Below, piece by piece: positions 18,721 through 28,062 of a stretch of DNA of 64,000 bases. Every line of letters begins with the position of its first letter. Positions within the stretch are counted from its first letter, which is position 1. Under the pieces are notes generated by a model. The model was not told the origin of the DNA. It did no database searches and saw only the letters and a program-made list of their open reading frames with translations. The translations under genes and the position numbers were made by a program. The stretch is from Rhizobium phaseoli (GTDB lineage Bacteria > Pseudomonadota > Alphaproteobacteria > Rhizobiales > Rhizobiaceae), in contig NZ_WUFT01000016.1 of NCBI RefSeq assembly GCF_010668805.1, forward strand, positions 62,001-126,000, written 5' to 3'.

Positions 18721-18873
18721 ATGATCTATCATGAAGATAAACCATCCGGCGCGACCTTTCCCGTCGTGGTCATACTGATTGCTATTGTCGCGATTATCGG
18801 GAGTTTGGCACTGTCATCCGGCCGCCAAACTCCAGCGCGAGTTTGGGTTCCCCAGATTTCTGCAGTCCACTGA
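18721..18873 (+). CDS. Small single-helix membrane protein
   Basis: A 50-aa protein. Polar residues 1-12 (MIYHEDKPSGAT) precede one hydrophobic helix (about 13-32, FPVVVILIAIVAIIGSLAL) and a short polar tail. AGGAG is spaced seven bases from the ATG. Small proteins of this design are common after envelope-stress genes in rhizobia. The function is unknown and no partner is proven. Confidence 0.6.
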   Translation: MIYHEDKPSGATFPVVVILIAIVAIIGSLALSSGRQTPARVWVPQISAVH

Positions 18874-19108
18874 TCTCATTTCATTTGCTCGTCACAGACA
18901 CTGGCGTGGGTGAATTGCGAACGCCACCTGGGGATTGCTTTCGTCGAACCCTGATCTATTTCGTCCCTTTTGGGCCCACGCGCCGGATCTTCGTTAGAAG
19001 CTGCAGAGGTCGGCAACATCAACGCTGCCGACCACGCGAAGCGGTTGAGAGACAACCCGAATCCGGCTCTCGGTTTAAAATCTTGATGTGCTGCTGCGCG
19101 TAATCCCG

Positions 19109-20131
19109 CTACAGGCTTCTCCTCCGGATGGTCTTGTTGCCGCGGGGGCCGGTTTCCTGTGGCGTGTTCTTCACATTCTCGTCAAATAGGGCCCGCCATC
19201 GGGACAATCGATCACGAGACAAAGATCCGGCATCCACGGCCGACTGCACTGCGCAGCCAGGTTCGTGCTGATGGCTACAGTCCCGGAACCGACAATTTGG
19301 CGCCAGCTCCGTTATTTCTGAATATAGTGCCTCGATTCCATCGGCAGCGTCGCTCACCTGGAGGGTACGCATTCCAGGCGTATCGATGACCCATCCGCCC
19401 CCTGCCATTGGGTGAATTGAGCGTGCTGTTGTCGTATGGTTGCCCTTGGCATCATGCTCTCGAATGCCGCCGGTCTTTTGAGACTGGTCACCGCGTAGTC
19501 CTGCCAAAGCATTGACTAACGTCGATTTGCCCACCCCGGAGGAGCCGACAAGCGCGATCGTCTGTCCGGGCTGACACCAGGCTGCGAGAGCGGCCGCGGC
19601 ATCTAGGGATCGCGCGTCCAGTACCACGACGGGCAGATCGCGTTGAAGCGCCGCTGCGTCGCGCCTATAGATGCTTACCTCTTCGGTGCTATCGGCTTTT
19701 GTGAGGACGATTACGGGCGTCGTTCCTGCCTGATTGGCGAGTGCGATGTAACGTTCCAATCTGGCGACGTTGAAATCCAAATTGCAGGACGTGACAATCA
19801 ACAATGTATCGACATTGGAAGCACCGAGCTGGAAGGTAGCTCGGCCTTCGGTCCGGCGCTGCAGCAAAGTCCTGCGCTCCAGACGCCGGACCAACGCATG
19901 ATCGCGCGGCTCGACCAACACCCAGTCGCCCACGGCGAACTCGCCGGTGTTGACTTGATGCGATATCTTCAGCTTCGCTAGACCCGTTGGCGAGACAATG
20001 CTCAGACGACTGCGATGAACCTCGGCAATGCGCCGTGGGATGAGATCGCTCTCCGCTAATGTAATCTGATCCGAGAAGAATTCAGACCATCCCTGCGATT
20101 TGAGGAATGCAGATTCACTTTCAAGGTTCAA
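19109..20131 (-). CDS. rsgA: Ribosome biogenesis GTPase RsgA
   Basis: A 340-aa circularly permuted GTPase that helps mature the 30S subunit. Order: an N-terminal OB fold (about 35-100), then permuted motifs G4 (VLTKAD), G1 (GSSGVGKST, about 195) and G3 (DTPG), and a C-terminal zinc knuckle with C-x4-C-x-H-x5-C (CRFRDCSHQHEPGC). All catalytic and zinc residues are present. It sits apart from ribosomal genes, so it may be an extra copy. Confidence 0.92.
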   Translation of the reverse strand: MNLESESAFLKSQGWSEFFSDQITLAESDLIPRRIAEVHRSRLSIVSPTGLAKLKISHQVNTGEFAVGDWVLVEPRDHALVRRLERRTLLQRRTEGRATFQLGASNVDTLLIVTSCNLDFNVARLERYIALANQAGTTPVIVLTKADSTEEVSIYRRDAAALQRDLPVVVLDARSLDAAAALAAWCQPGQTIALVGSSGVGKSTLVNALAGLRGDQSQKTGGIREHDAKGNHTTTARSIHPMAGGGWVIDTPGMRTLQVSDAADGIEALYSEITELAPNCRFRDCSHQHEPGCAVQSAVDAGSLSRDRLSRWRALFDENVKNTPQETGPRGNKTIRRRSL

Positions 20132-20513
20132 AAACCAAGGAGTGGGTGCTGTGTCGCGTTCGATGAGCTATCTCCGTCCTGTGGAAACCGGCGGTCTCGG
20201 TTAGGCGGTAGTACCACATTTTTTCCGGCATTGTGCTGATCATGCGTAATCACCGGCAGCTTAGAAAAAGCTGCTTTTGGCGGCGATAGCTACCCTAGGC
20301 AAGGCTGGAATAATTGCTGACCGCCCCAGTTGACACCTAAAAGGGATGTTCATCAACGCTCTTTCGGCTTCCGCCTCGAGCGCGTGAGTCCTCCCTGCAA
20401 CACTCCTAGTAGAAATCTCGCAAATAGCGTCAGAAACCAACTTCACCGTCGTCAAACGGATCCGACGCAGCCATTCTCGTGAGTGCACGTCACAAGGTGC
20501 CAAGGAGAACGAA
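20132..20513. other. Intergenic stretch with a + strand terminator-like hairpin
   Basis: No gene is supported. GCAGCTT-agaaa-AAGCTGC followed by TTTT lies at 20256-20278 on the + strand, yet no + strand gene precedes it within 1.3 kb, so a short untranslated transcript is possible. GGAAT-N16-AGTT near 20307 resembles a stress promoter but has a mismatch in the -35. Confidence 0.4.
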
Positions 20514-20696
20514 ATGCGGCAAGATCCTCAAATTATCCCAGAGAAACGGAGAAAGATCTCCGATCCCTATGACGTCGACTACTTTGCAAAGAAACATGGG
20601 ATAAGCTCCAAGGACGCGTCGCGGATTATCAACCTGCATCGTTCCGATCGCGACTCGTCGGACCGGGCTGGATACCAATTGAAAAATACGCTGTGA
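20514..20696 (+). CDS. DUF3606 small protein
   Basis: A 60-aa protein with the DUF3606 core SDPYDVDYFAKKHGISSKDA, a short helix-turn-helix-like fold common in multiple copies in rhizobia. AAGGAG precedes the start by eight bases. These proteins are often stress-induced, but the role is unknown. Confidence 0.78.
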   Translation: MRQDPQIIPEKRRKISDPYDVDYFAKKHGISSKDASRIINLHRSDRDSSDRAGYQLKNTL

Positions 20697-20884
20697 GAAA
20701 GCGTTCGTGTTAATGCTCCTCGGCCCGGTGCCGTTCTGCTTTACCCTACCGATTTCGAGCGATGCCCAAAATCATTTCAAAGGACATTTATCACAAGGGC
20801 GGTACGGCGACCCTTAACCAAAGACGTCGAGCGCAAGCGGCGCCCATCTGCTCGGGTTATGAGGAGAGGTAAGCTGGAGCTCTG

Positions 20885-21151
20885 TTACGCGAAGCGCATC
20901 GCGGTTCTCGCGCGCGCCTTTGCGGCAACTTCGTCTCGATCGCGAGGAGGTTGAGAGGTCTCAAGCGAACCAAGCAACTCGTGGGCGCACCTCGCGATCG
21001 CATGGACCGCCTGCTCGAAGGCGGCTTCATTGCGTTTCGACGGCTTGGTGGCTCCGCTCAGCTTGCGAACGAATTGAAGCGCGGCGTCATGGATCTCCTC
21101 CTCCGTAGCTGGCGGATCGAAATTGAACAGAGGTTTGATATTTCGGCACAT
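20885..21151 (-). CDS. DUF2277 small protein
   Basis: An 88-aa protein beginning MCRNIKPLFNFDPPATEEEI, the hallmark of DUF2277, followed by AALQFVRKLSGATKPSKRNE and a helical tail. The Cys near the N-terminus is conserved in the family. The start at 21151 is chosen because it has AGGAG seven bases upstream and is where family members begin; the open frame extends 17 codons further. No function is known. Confidence 0.82.
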   Translation of the reverse strand: MCRNIKPLFNFDPPATEEEIHDAALQFVRKLSGATKPSKRNEAAFEQAVHAIARCAHELLGSLETSQPPRDRDEVAAKARARTAMRFA

Positions 21152-21454
21152 GACTTGCTCCTGGTCGTCTCCTCTCTTCCACCGAGAGAAGGATTGGTTC
21201 ACATAAAGTAGTCGCTTGAGCCTGATTTACAAACGGACCACTTGGCCGCGGCCGCATCACGCACCGCGAGGCTAAAGCAGCGTCCTCATTTCGGCGTCGC
21301 CCTCGTTGGCTTTGGCGTTTTAGTGACCAGGTTGCCGAATATCAGGTTGGAATGACGATCAGGCCCCAAAGGGCTCCCCCTTCTCTGTCGGGCAGCACGC
21401 TAAGCCCGGCAGAAGGCTTTCGAAGCGCTGTCTGCCGGCTTTCTTCGATCTGCG

Positions 21455-22408
21455 CTATGCCAGCTTTACGACCTTGGTCAGGTGACGGGGAGAACCCGTA
21501 TCGATCTGGCGAGCTTGAGCGGCGCGTTCACCGAGGACCTGCAGCGCTGGAAGGAGGACCAGACCCGCGAGCGAGAGATCGGCATCGACGGGGAACTCCA
21601 CATCGCCTGGGCCGCCCAAGCCAATGACGACCGCACCCTTTTCTTTCAATTCGCTCACCAGCTTTATTTCCGCCTCTCTCTGGTCCGAGCTGTAGAGCAT
21701 CACCACAGCCGTTTTTCCGTCGACGAGGCTGATCGGCCCATGACGGTATTCCAGAGGGTGGAAGGCTTGCGTCATGACCTGGCTCATTTCCATGAGCTTC
21801 AGCGCGCCTTCCAGGGCGATGCCGAACAGCGGACCTCCGCCGAGAAACACGAAGTGTGTTCTGTCTGCGATGATGCCGGGAAGCGCATTATCGAGAGCGC
21901 CGGCGAGCTTGCGGGCGGAGCCGACAACGGAGCCCGGCACATGCTGCCCGATCATCTGCAGCCCGAGGAGAACCATCAGGCTTGCCGAGACCGTCATGAC
22001 GATACCTTCATCCGGATGGGTTTCGGCAGAAACCAGCCGATCGCAGTTTTTGGCAAGAGAGCTTTCCGGTTCGACGGTTAAAGCCGTGACGAATGCGCCA
22101 GCGGCGCGGCTCGCTGTCGCTGCAGCGACTGTCTCCGTCGTCTCACCACTCCGAGAAAGCGCCACCACATGCGTGTCACGCCACTCGGACCAGAATGCTG
22201 AGGGCCGGTTTACCCATTCGGCGCCAGGGACAGCAATCGCCTTTCGCCCGGCCATATTGGAATAGGCCGCAAGCGAGAGCGCGAGATTGAAGGAAGTGCC
22301 GCAGCCTACAAAGACAAGCAGCTTGGCGCTGTCAACAGCGAGGTTAACGCCAATGGCCTTTTCCCAATAGGGAAATTGCTCGAAAATAACCTTTTCGGTC
22401 GTATTCAT
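21455..22408 (-). CDS. SIS-domain sugar-phosphate isomerase/deaminase-like protein
   Basis: A 317-aa protein with two SIS domains, like the isomerase half of GlmS but without the glutaminase. Sugar-phosphate binding motifs are GCGTSFNLAL (about 40) and SRSGETTET (about 90), with a second SIS repeat around EYRHGPISLVDG. Relatives deaminate, deglycate or isomerise 6-phosphorylated amino sugars. The start at 22408 is the first Met of the domain, 12 bp after the permease stop; the frame extends upstream through the permease. It is the last gene of the sugar operon and probably acts on the product of the kinase at 25480. Confidence 0.86.
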   Translation of the reverse strand: MNTTEKVIFEQFPYWEKAIGVNLAVDSAKLLVFVGCGTSFNLALSLAAYSNMAGRKAIAVPGAEWVNRPSAFWSEWRDTHVVALSRSGETTETVAAATASRAAGAFVTALTVEPESSLAKNCDRLVSAETHPDEGIVMTVSASLMVLLGLQMIGQHVPGSVVGSARKLAGALDNALPGIIADRTHFVFLGGGPLFGIALEGALKLMEMSQVMTQAFHPLEYRHGPISLVDGKTAVVMLYSSDQREAEIKLVSELKEKGAVVIGLGGPGDVEFPVDADLSLAGLVLLPALQVLGERAAQARQIDTGSPRHLTKVVKLA

Positions 22409-22419
22409 GAAGTCTCCGA

Positions 22420-23277
22420 TTATTTGACCGAACCAGCCAGCAGGCCGCTGACGAGGTAACGGTTGAGAAAAATAACGACGAGGGCGGGGATAACGATCGC
22501 AATCGAGCCGCTGGCCGTGATCAGCCCGTAATCGATGAAGTTCTTCGTCACGAATTCCGGGATGAGCACTGTCAAGGGCTTGGTCGCCTGCGGCGAAAAG
22601 ATGAGCGGGACAAGGTACTGTCCCCAAGCCCCCAGGAAAGTCAGGATCGCCGCTGCCGTCAGCCCGGGTCCGGCGAGCGGCAGGACGATGTTGAAGAAGA
22701 TGTAAAGCCTGCCTGCGCCATCGAGCTGCGCTGCTTCCTCCAGCGCGATCGGAAGAGCTTCGAAGACGCTCCGAAGCAGCCACAGCGAAAGCGGCAGGAA
22801 TGCCGACACATAAATCAGCGCGATGCCGACATAGGTGTCGACGAGATGCAGCTTGATCATGATCTGGTAGAGCGGGATCAGCACCGCGTAAGCGGGAATG
22901 GCGAGCGTTGCAACGACGGCAACGAAAAGTGTTTTCCTGCCGGGGAACTCAAGCCGGGTGAAGGCGTATGCTCCGAGCGCCGATATTGCGACGCAGAACA
23001 GCGTGGCTGCAACCGACGTCACGATGCTGTTCAGCAAAGCTGCGCGAAACTGCTTGAAGACCTCCACTCCTCCGATCCGCGCAATGTTAATGCCGAGCAA
23101 TCGCGAATAGTGATCCAGCGTAAAGTGCTGCGGAAAGAAGTTGATAGGCCGGACCGAAAAGTCTTCGCTCGGCGTGGCCGAGCTCGCAATGGTCCAGTAG
23201 ATCGGCCCCAAAGACCAGATCAACAGCACGAGGACACCGACCCAGATCATCAGTCGATAGGCAAAATCAGCTTTCAT
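22420..23277 (-). CDS. Sugar ABC transporter permease (MalG type)
   Basis: A 285-aa inner-membrane permease with six predicted helices. The cytoplasmic EAA loop reads EEAAQLDGAGRLYIFFNIVL, the coupling site for an ATPase. It overlaps the upstream permease by 1 bp. It is paired with the MalF-type permease and the binding protein for uptake of a sugar, probably an amino sugar given the neighbours. Confidence 0.92.
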   Translation of the reverse strand: MKADFAYRLMIWVGVLVLLIWSLGPIYWTIASSATPSEDFSVRPINFFPQHFTLDHYSRLLGINIARIGGVEVFKQFRAALLNSIVTSVAATLFCVAISALGAYAFTRLEFPGRKTLFVAVVATLAIPAYAVLIPLYQIMIKLHLVDTYVGIALIYVSAFLPLSLWLLRSVFEALPIALEEAAQLDGAGRLYIFFNIVLPLAGPGLTAAAILTFLGAWGQYLVPLIFSPQATKPLTVLIPEFVTKNFIDYGLITASGSIAIVIPALVVIFLNRYLVSGLLAGSVK

Positions 23278-24194
23278 CAGTCGAACCGTGTGTTGCGGTA
23301 GACGCGAAGGACATAGACGAGCGAGATCAGCAGAGAGACCAGCGTGATCACCACCGACAGCGCCATTCCGTAGGAGAAGCGGAGGTTCTGGAATGTTTCC
23401 AGGTAGATCTGGACCAGCACCGGCCTGGTTTCGAGGCTCGCACCTGCCAAGACCCAGGCTTCATCGAAGAGGTTGAAGGCGTTTACCGTTGCGTTCGTCA
23501 TCGCGACCGCGATCGCACTGCGAACGAGCGGAAGTGTCACCCATGCGAACATCTGAATGCGCGTGGCGCCATCGATCCGAGCGGCCTCGTAGAGATGCTT
23601 GGGTATGCTCTGCATGGCGGCGAGAACAATAACGATCGTCAGCGGCATCATTCGCCAGACGTGTACGATCGTCACGGCGACAATTGCGCTGGGGCGATCG
23701 TTGAACCAGACATGATTTTCAAATGCGAGCCCGAGCGCAGAAAGAATACCATTCAACAGACCCGCACCCGGTTGATAAATCCAAAGCCAAATGACCGAGT
23801 TCACGACACCAGGCAGCGCCCAGGGCAGGATCACTGCCGCCAGAACCCACTGGCGCCCGACCTTGATCTGATTGATGAGCGCGGCCGCAAGAACGCCGAA
23901 CACCGTTTCTGCGATGACGGCGAGAACGACGTACATGATTGTGTTGCTCCAGGCCGTCGCGAGCTGGCCGTCGGAGAGCATCCGGCTGTAATTTTCGAGT
24001 CCGACAAAGGGGGTGCCAGCCTGCATGGGATTGACCCTGTGCAGGCTGTCCCAGACCGTTCGCCCCATCGGGTAAAAGACCAGCGCCGCCATCGTGATGA
24101 CGATCGGTGAGACCAGCAGAAGCCCAAGCGTGGTATCGGCATTGAAGCCGACACCACGCTTGCTCGGCAAAATCTCGGACGCCAAGGCAGTCAT
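23277..24194 (-). CDS. Sugar ABC transporter permease (MalF type)
   Basis: A 305-aa permease with six helices and an EAA loop reading EAARIDGATRIQMFAWVTLP. It overlaps the binding-protein gene by 4 bp (ATGA) and the next permease by 1 bp. It forms the membrane channel together with the MalG-type subunit. Confidence 0.92.
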   Translation of the reverse strand: MTALASEILPSKRGVGFNADTTLGLLLVSPIVITMAALVFYPMGRTVWDSLHRVNPMQAGTPFVGLENYSRMLSDGQLATAWSNTIMYVVLAVIAETVFGVLAAALINQIKVGRQWVLAAVILPWALPGVVNSVIWLWIYQPGAGLLNGILSALGLAFENHVWFNDRPSAIVAVTIVHVWRMMPLTIVIVLAAMQSIPKHLYEAARIDGATRIQMFAWVTLPLVRSAIAVAMTNATVNAFNLFDEAWVLAGASLETRPVLVQIYLETFQNLRFSYGMALSVVITLVSLLISLVYVLRVYRNTRFD

Positions 24195-25447
24195 TGTGCC
24201 ATCGCCTGCTTGGCAGCCGCCGCGACCGCCTCCATCGCTTGATCGACGCTCATCTGGCTTTTTGCCGCACTGTTGATCGCCGTATTCACACCACTCGAGA
24301 ACTGGGGGTACCAGGGCGGCGTGCCTTGCGGGAAAAGAGGCTCGACGGTTTTGGACTGCGCCACCAGAACATCGCCGCTATTCAGCTTGCCGGCGTCGTT
24401 CAGCTCGGAGAGGGCGGAAGTGCGGGTTGGCAGAAAGCCGTTTGCGGCATTCTTCTTTTGATAGTCCCGGCTCGTAAACCACTTCACGAAGGCGATCGCC
24501 GCCTCCTTGTTCGGAGAGACGTTTGGTATGGCAAGGGCTTCGGGAAGACCGAAGCTGCGCGTTTCGCCGCTCGCGGTCGGCACCAGGATGGCCTCTACCT
24601 GGCCGGCGACCTTCGACTGCTTGGGATCATTCATCTGCCCGAGACGTCCGGGCTCGCCAGAGATCATGATACTGGTGATGCCCTGCCCGAACATGCTTTC
24701 GTTGATCTGGCTGTCCTTGAGGCCGGTGGATGCCGGATCGACAAGCCCCTCCTTAAGAAGCATGAGCTCGAAAGCCAGCGCCTTATAACCAGCCGAGTCC
24801 GGAGATGTGAAGAGCGGTTTGAAGTCCTTGTCGAATAGCTCGCCGCCAAAGGCCTTCGTCAAGAGATACCAGCTCGTCGAGGCACCCTCCGTTGCCGAAA
24901 GCGGCAGGCCGATCGGGTACTGGGCGATGCCCTTTTCCTTGATTTTCTTGGCGGCCGCAACGAGATCGTCCAGCGTATTGGGCATTTGCGATACACCGGC
25001 ATCGGCAAAATGCTTCTTGTTGACCAGCATGACTCGGAAGTCGTTCGTATAGGGAATACCGAGAAGCTTCCCATCGACGGTGAAGATCTTCGCCACGCCG
25101 ATATCCTTGACGGTGTCGGCATCGATCACATCATTCAGCGGCAAGAACCAGCCCGCGGCACTGAATTGCCCGGTCCATGACCAGTCGAATTCGGTGACGT
25201 CGGCCGGCGCGGTGCCCGCGACCAGGGCCGTCACCAGCTTAGGCCGGATATCGTCCCAGGAGAGCGTCTGCAGGTCGACATGAATGCCAGTCTCTGCTTC
25301 GAAGTCTGTCGCGATGGTCGGACCCTGGGGCGACGGCATCAAGACCGTGATCGACTGGCCGGCGAGCGGCTTTGCGTCGTCAGCCAAAGCGGGCATGGCA
25401 ATGGCCAAGGCCGCTGTACCAATTAGTCGCAAGACGAATTTGTGCAT
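24191..25447 (-). CDS. Sugar ABC transporter substrate-binding protein (family 1)
   Basis: A 418-aa periplasmic lipid-free binding protein. The signal peptide is about residues 1-22 (AIAMPALADD). The fold and pattern (ADVTEFDWSWTGQF, LGIPYTNDFRVMLVNK, AIAFVKWFTSRDYQKK) fit solute-binding family 1 for oligosaccharides or amino sugars. AAGGATGGGAAC precedes the start. It follows the kinase gene by 32 bp. Confidence 0.92.
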   Translation of the reverse strand: MHKFVLRLIGTAALAIAMPALADDAKPLAGQSITVLMPSPQGPTIATDFEAETGIHVDLQTLSWDDIRPKLVTALVAGTAPADVTEFDWSWTGQFSAAGWFLPLNDVIDADTVKDIGVAKIFTVDGKLLGIPYTNDFRVMLVNKKHFADAGVSQMPNTLDDLVAAAKKIKEKGIAQYPIGLPLSATEGASTSWYLLTKAFGGELFDKDFKPLFTSPDSAGYKALAFELMLLKEGLVDPASTGLKDSQINESMFGQGITSIMISGEPGRLGQMNDPKQSKVAGQVEAILVPTASGETRSFGLPEALAIPNVSPNKEAAIAFVKWFTSRDYQKKNAANGFLPTRTSALSELNDAGKLNSGDVLVAQSKTVEPLFPQGTPPWYPQFSSGVNTAINSAAKSQMSVDQAMEAVAAAAKQAMAQ

Positions 25448-25479
25448 GTTCCCATCCTTCGTTGTTCTTGATGCTCCGT

Positions 25480-26439
25480 TTAAGTCGCCTGCGCGCCAAT
25501 GCTCTGGGCAGTGACCGCGATTTGCCCGACCCAGCTCTCACTCAAGGGCCAGTCGAGAAGTTGGGCAGCGGCCAGAAGCGCGCCACCAATGGGGGAAAGT
25601 CTCGGTGGCGCCGGAGGCTTGCCAATTTCCCGCTCAAGCGCCTCCAAAAGGAGCCGGCTGGAAAAGCTGCCGCCTGCATAGGTCCAATCGGCATTGGCGT
25701 CGCAATGCCGGGAGATCGCACGGTAGTGCTTTGAGAGTTCATCGGCTGCCTGCTCCAGCAACCCGATGGCCCCCTCGTCGCCATCACACGCGACCCGATC
25801 CACGAGAGCTGAAATCGCTGCTATTTCCGCTCTTGGGTTTGAGAGCGAGCTCACCCAGTCGCCAAGCCCGTTCATGGGATCGGCGGGATCGATGCGGAGC
25901 TGGTCGAATAAAGCCGTCGACAGAGCAGTCGCGCGAGCCCGCCCGTCCAGGCTTTGACTGATGAGGTTGAGCGCCCTCCGCCCAATCCAGTGGCTGCTTC
26001 CTTCGTCGCCGATCAGATCGCCCCAGCCGCCGGTGCGGGCCGAACGACCGCTATCGTTGCGTGCCCACGCCATCGAACCCGTACCGGAGAGAATGAGTAT
26101 CCCAGGGTTTCCGCCAAAAGCGCCAAGATGTGCCGCATCGACGTCGTTGAGAACCTGGCTTAGTGCGGTCGGAAAGGCGCGTTGAATTGCATCGCGTTGC
26201 AAGGCGGATAGGCGTGCGACCTCGCCATAGGCTGGAAGCCCCGCGGCGACCGCCATCAACTTTGGTTCATTGCAGAAAGGAAGCAGATGCTGCTCCAGCT
26301 CTTCCAGCCAGTTCGGATTGTCCATCGGATTGACGCCGCGGCCGCGGGAGCTGCGCAAGATGCGGCCACTCCGATCTGCGAGGGCGACCAAAACCTTGCT
26401 TCCACCACCGTCAATGCCGAGGATCAGCTCGTCGCTCAT
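25480..26439 (-). CDS. BadF/BadG-family N-acetylglucosamine-type kinase
   Basis: A 319-aa kinase of the actin/Hsp70-like ATPase fold. Phosphate loop 1 is ELILGIDGGGSKVLVALAD at the N-terminus; ILILSGTGSMAWA and GGWGDLIGDEGSS form the sugar and ATP sites. The GDEGS segment is typical of GlcNAc/glucosamine kinases of this family. The start is the ATG at 26439, overlapping the regulator stop by 1 bp. Together with the SIS protein it suggests that imported sugar is phosphorylated at C6 and then isomerised or deaminated. Confidence 0.87.
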   Translation of the reverse strand: MSDELILGIDGGGSKVLVALADRSGRILRSSRGRGVNPMDNPNWLEELEQHLLPFCNEPKLMAVAAGLPAYGEVARLSALQRDAIQRAFPTALSQVLNDVDAAHLGAFGGNPGILILSGTGSMAWARNDSGRSARTGGWGDLIGDEGSSHWIGRRALNLISQSLDGRARATALSTALFDQLRIDPADPMNGLGDWVSSLSNPRAEIAAISALVDRVACDGDEGAIGLLEQAADELSKHYRAISRHCDANADWTYAGGSFSSRLLLEALEREIGKPPAPPRLSPIGGALLAAAQLLDWPLSESWVGQIAVTAQSIGAQAT

Positions 26440-27230
26440 TATTTGCCCCGCAGCTCCGCAATCGTGGCCTCGACGCCGAAACTGGCCAGTTCCTCGCGCC
26501 AATGGCGAGGAAGTGCGGAATCGGTAATGACCTTTGCAGTGTTGAGCGGCGCGACCTTGTAGGTCGCCATCGTTCCGAACTTCGATGAGTCGGCCAGGAC
26601 GAAGCGATTTGCCGATCGAGCCAGCATACGTCGATTGAGGCTGGCTTCGGCGCTATCGACGCTATAGATGGCGCCGTCGGGACTGATGGCGCTTGCGCCA
26701 AGAAAGAGCTGGTCGAACCAGATCGTCTCGATCATCGCTTCTGCCTGTGGCCCGACCAATGATGCGTTTTCGCTGCGTAGCTGGCCGCCGAGAAGCACCA
26801 CGTCGAGGTTCGGAATGTTGAGGAACTCCTGCGCCACCGTCAGGCCGTTTGTAAATATCCTGAGCGGGATCGGGTTGATCCTGATGAGGCGTGCGAGCTG
26901 CAGGACGGTGGTGCCCGCATCGAGGAAAATTGCCGCGCGCGGATGCAGCAAATCATAGGCAGCAGTCGCAATGGCGCGCTTGGCCGATAGATGACGCTTT
27001 TCGCGCTCCTGAAAGGCAACCTCGACCGAGGACCCGTCAGCAATGCGGGCTCCGCCGTGCACACGATCGATTGCCCCCTCCTGCTCAAGAATCTGTAGGT
27101 CTCTGCGTACAGTGGCAAGCGATGCCCCGATCGTGTCGGCAAGTGCCTGGATAGTGGAAAAGCCGTTCGCGTAAAGATGGCTGCGGATAGCATCCAAACG
27201 GTCGACCTTCACTCCGCCTGCCTGATTCAC
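26439..27230 (-). CDS. DeoR/GlpR-family transcriptional regulator
   Basis: A 263-aa repressor. An N-terminal winged helix (ALADTIGASLATVRRDLQIL, about 30-50) with the DeoR signature leads into a sugar-phosphate-sensing domain resembling a ribose isomerase fold (IFLDAGTTVLQLA, FTNGLTVAQE, LGASAIS). It heads the operon and very likely represses it until the sugar-phosphate appears. It overlaps the kinase gene by 1 bp. Confidence 0.92.
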   Translation of the reverse strand: MNQAGGVKVDRLDAIRSHLYANGFSTIQALADTIGASLATVRRDLQILEQEGAIDRVHGGARIADGSSVEVAFQEREKRHLSAKRAIATAAYDLLHPRAAIFLDAGTTVLQLARLIRINPIPLRIFTNGLTVAQEFLNIPNLDVVLLGGQLRSENASLVGPQAEAMIETIWFDQLFLGASAISPDGAIYSVDSAEASLNRRMLARSANRFVLADSSKFGTMATYKVAPLNTAKVITDSALPRHWREELASFGVEATIAELRGK

Positions 27231-27695
27231 CGGAAGCTCCTGCGAGAATATTTGCGATACCGATCACATTTTCTACCCTATGCAATCAGAGTCAATCATA
27301 ATCTTGATGTTTTTTGATTTTATCGTTGCAACTGGTCAAAGTATCCCGTGGTCCCCCTGGCCCCCGAAAAGGATCCCAGAGACGGTTTGTCAGTGGCATC
27401 GCGCGAGAGCGCTGAACGCGCTCTGCGTTTTCAACCGCTTCCGACGCGAGGTCAGAATGTCTGATGGAGTGCGTCGCCGGTTGACGTATGGCCAAGCAAT
27501 TTTAGCCGGGCGCTAGGCTCTATTGCGAAGCTCTTGGAGAGTCGGCGCGCATCGATAAGCCCTGAGCCGGCACTTCGGGATGACGCCAGGAGCTCTGGAC
27601 GGCCGGGTTTGATGTCAGGTGACTGGCGCCGCCGCAGGCGCGCGGCGACGCTCAGTGACGTAGTTACAATTCGATCCACGGAGGGTTGTCTGCCC
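27231..27695. other. Operon promoter region and unassigned sequence
   Basis: The AT-rich segment 27265-27330 just upstream of the DeoR gene is the likely site of its promoter and operators. Further right I see only an isolated AGAGCGC-tgaac-GCGCTCT hairpin near 27410 with a GCGTTTT tail, and no credible gene. Confidence 0.45.
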
Positions 27696-27995
27696 TTAGC
27701 GAATATGCGGATCCCTATCGTGTCGCGAACGGAATAGGGCTGCGCCGTCGATCTCTGGCGCCAGTAGATCATGTTTCTCAGCACAGGCGACAAACAATCC
27801 GCGGGCGGTTTCCGCTTCGATCTCGCCCCGCAGAGCCGCCGCACACGCTTTCAATGCAATGGCATGCCCATTGTCCCTGAGCGATGCCGGCCACTCGACC
27901 AGATGACGGTATGCGTCCATTACCGAACGAACCTTGGCCGGAAAACCAAGTCCGACCAGAATAGAAACAGGCTTTTCGAACATGTCGGGTTTCAT
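27696..27995 (-). CDS. DUF982 protein
   Basis: A 99-aa protein of the DUF982 family, abundant in rhizobia. Core: FEKPVSILVGLGFPAKVRSV, then YRHLVEWPASLRDNGHAIAL and ALRGEIEAETARGLFVACAE. GGGAGAG lies five bases before the ATG at 27995. It lies 67 bp after hsp20 on the same strand, separated by a large palindrome. Role unknown. Confidence 0.85.
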   Translation of the reverse strand: MKPDMFEKPVSILVGLGFPAKVRSVMDAYRHLVEWPASLRDNGHAIALKACAAALRGEIEAETARGLFVACAEKHDLLAPEIDGAALFRSRHDRDPHIR

Positions 27996-28024
27996 CTTTC
28001 TCTCCCTTCCAACCCGTACGTTCC

Positions 28025-28048
28025 AGGGCGCCGTCGCGACGGCGCCCT
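28025..28048. repeat. Perfect 24-bp palindrome between hsp20 and DUF982
   Basis: AGGGCGCCGTCG followed by its exact complement CGACGGCGCCCT. On the hsp20 strand no U-run follows, so it may act as a transcript-end stabiliser or partial terminator; on the + strand only TTT follows. Confidence 0.6.
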
Positions 28049-28062
28049 TTGACGTATTCAAC

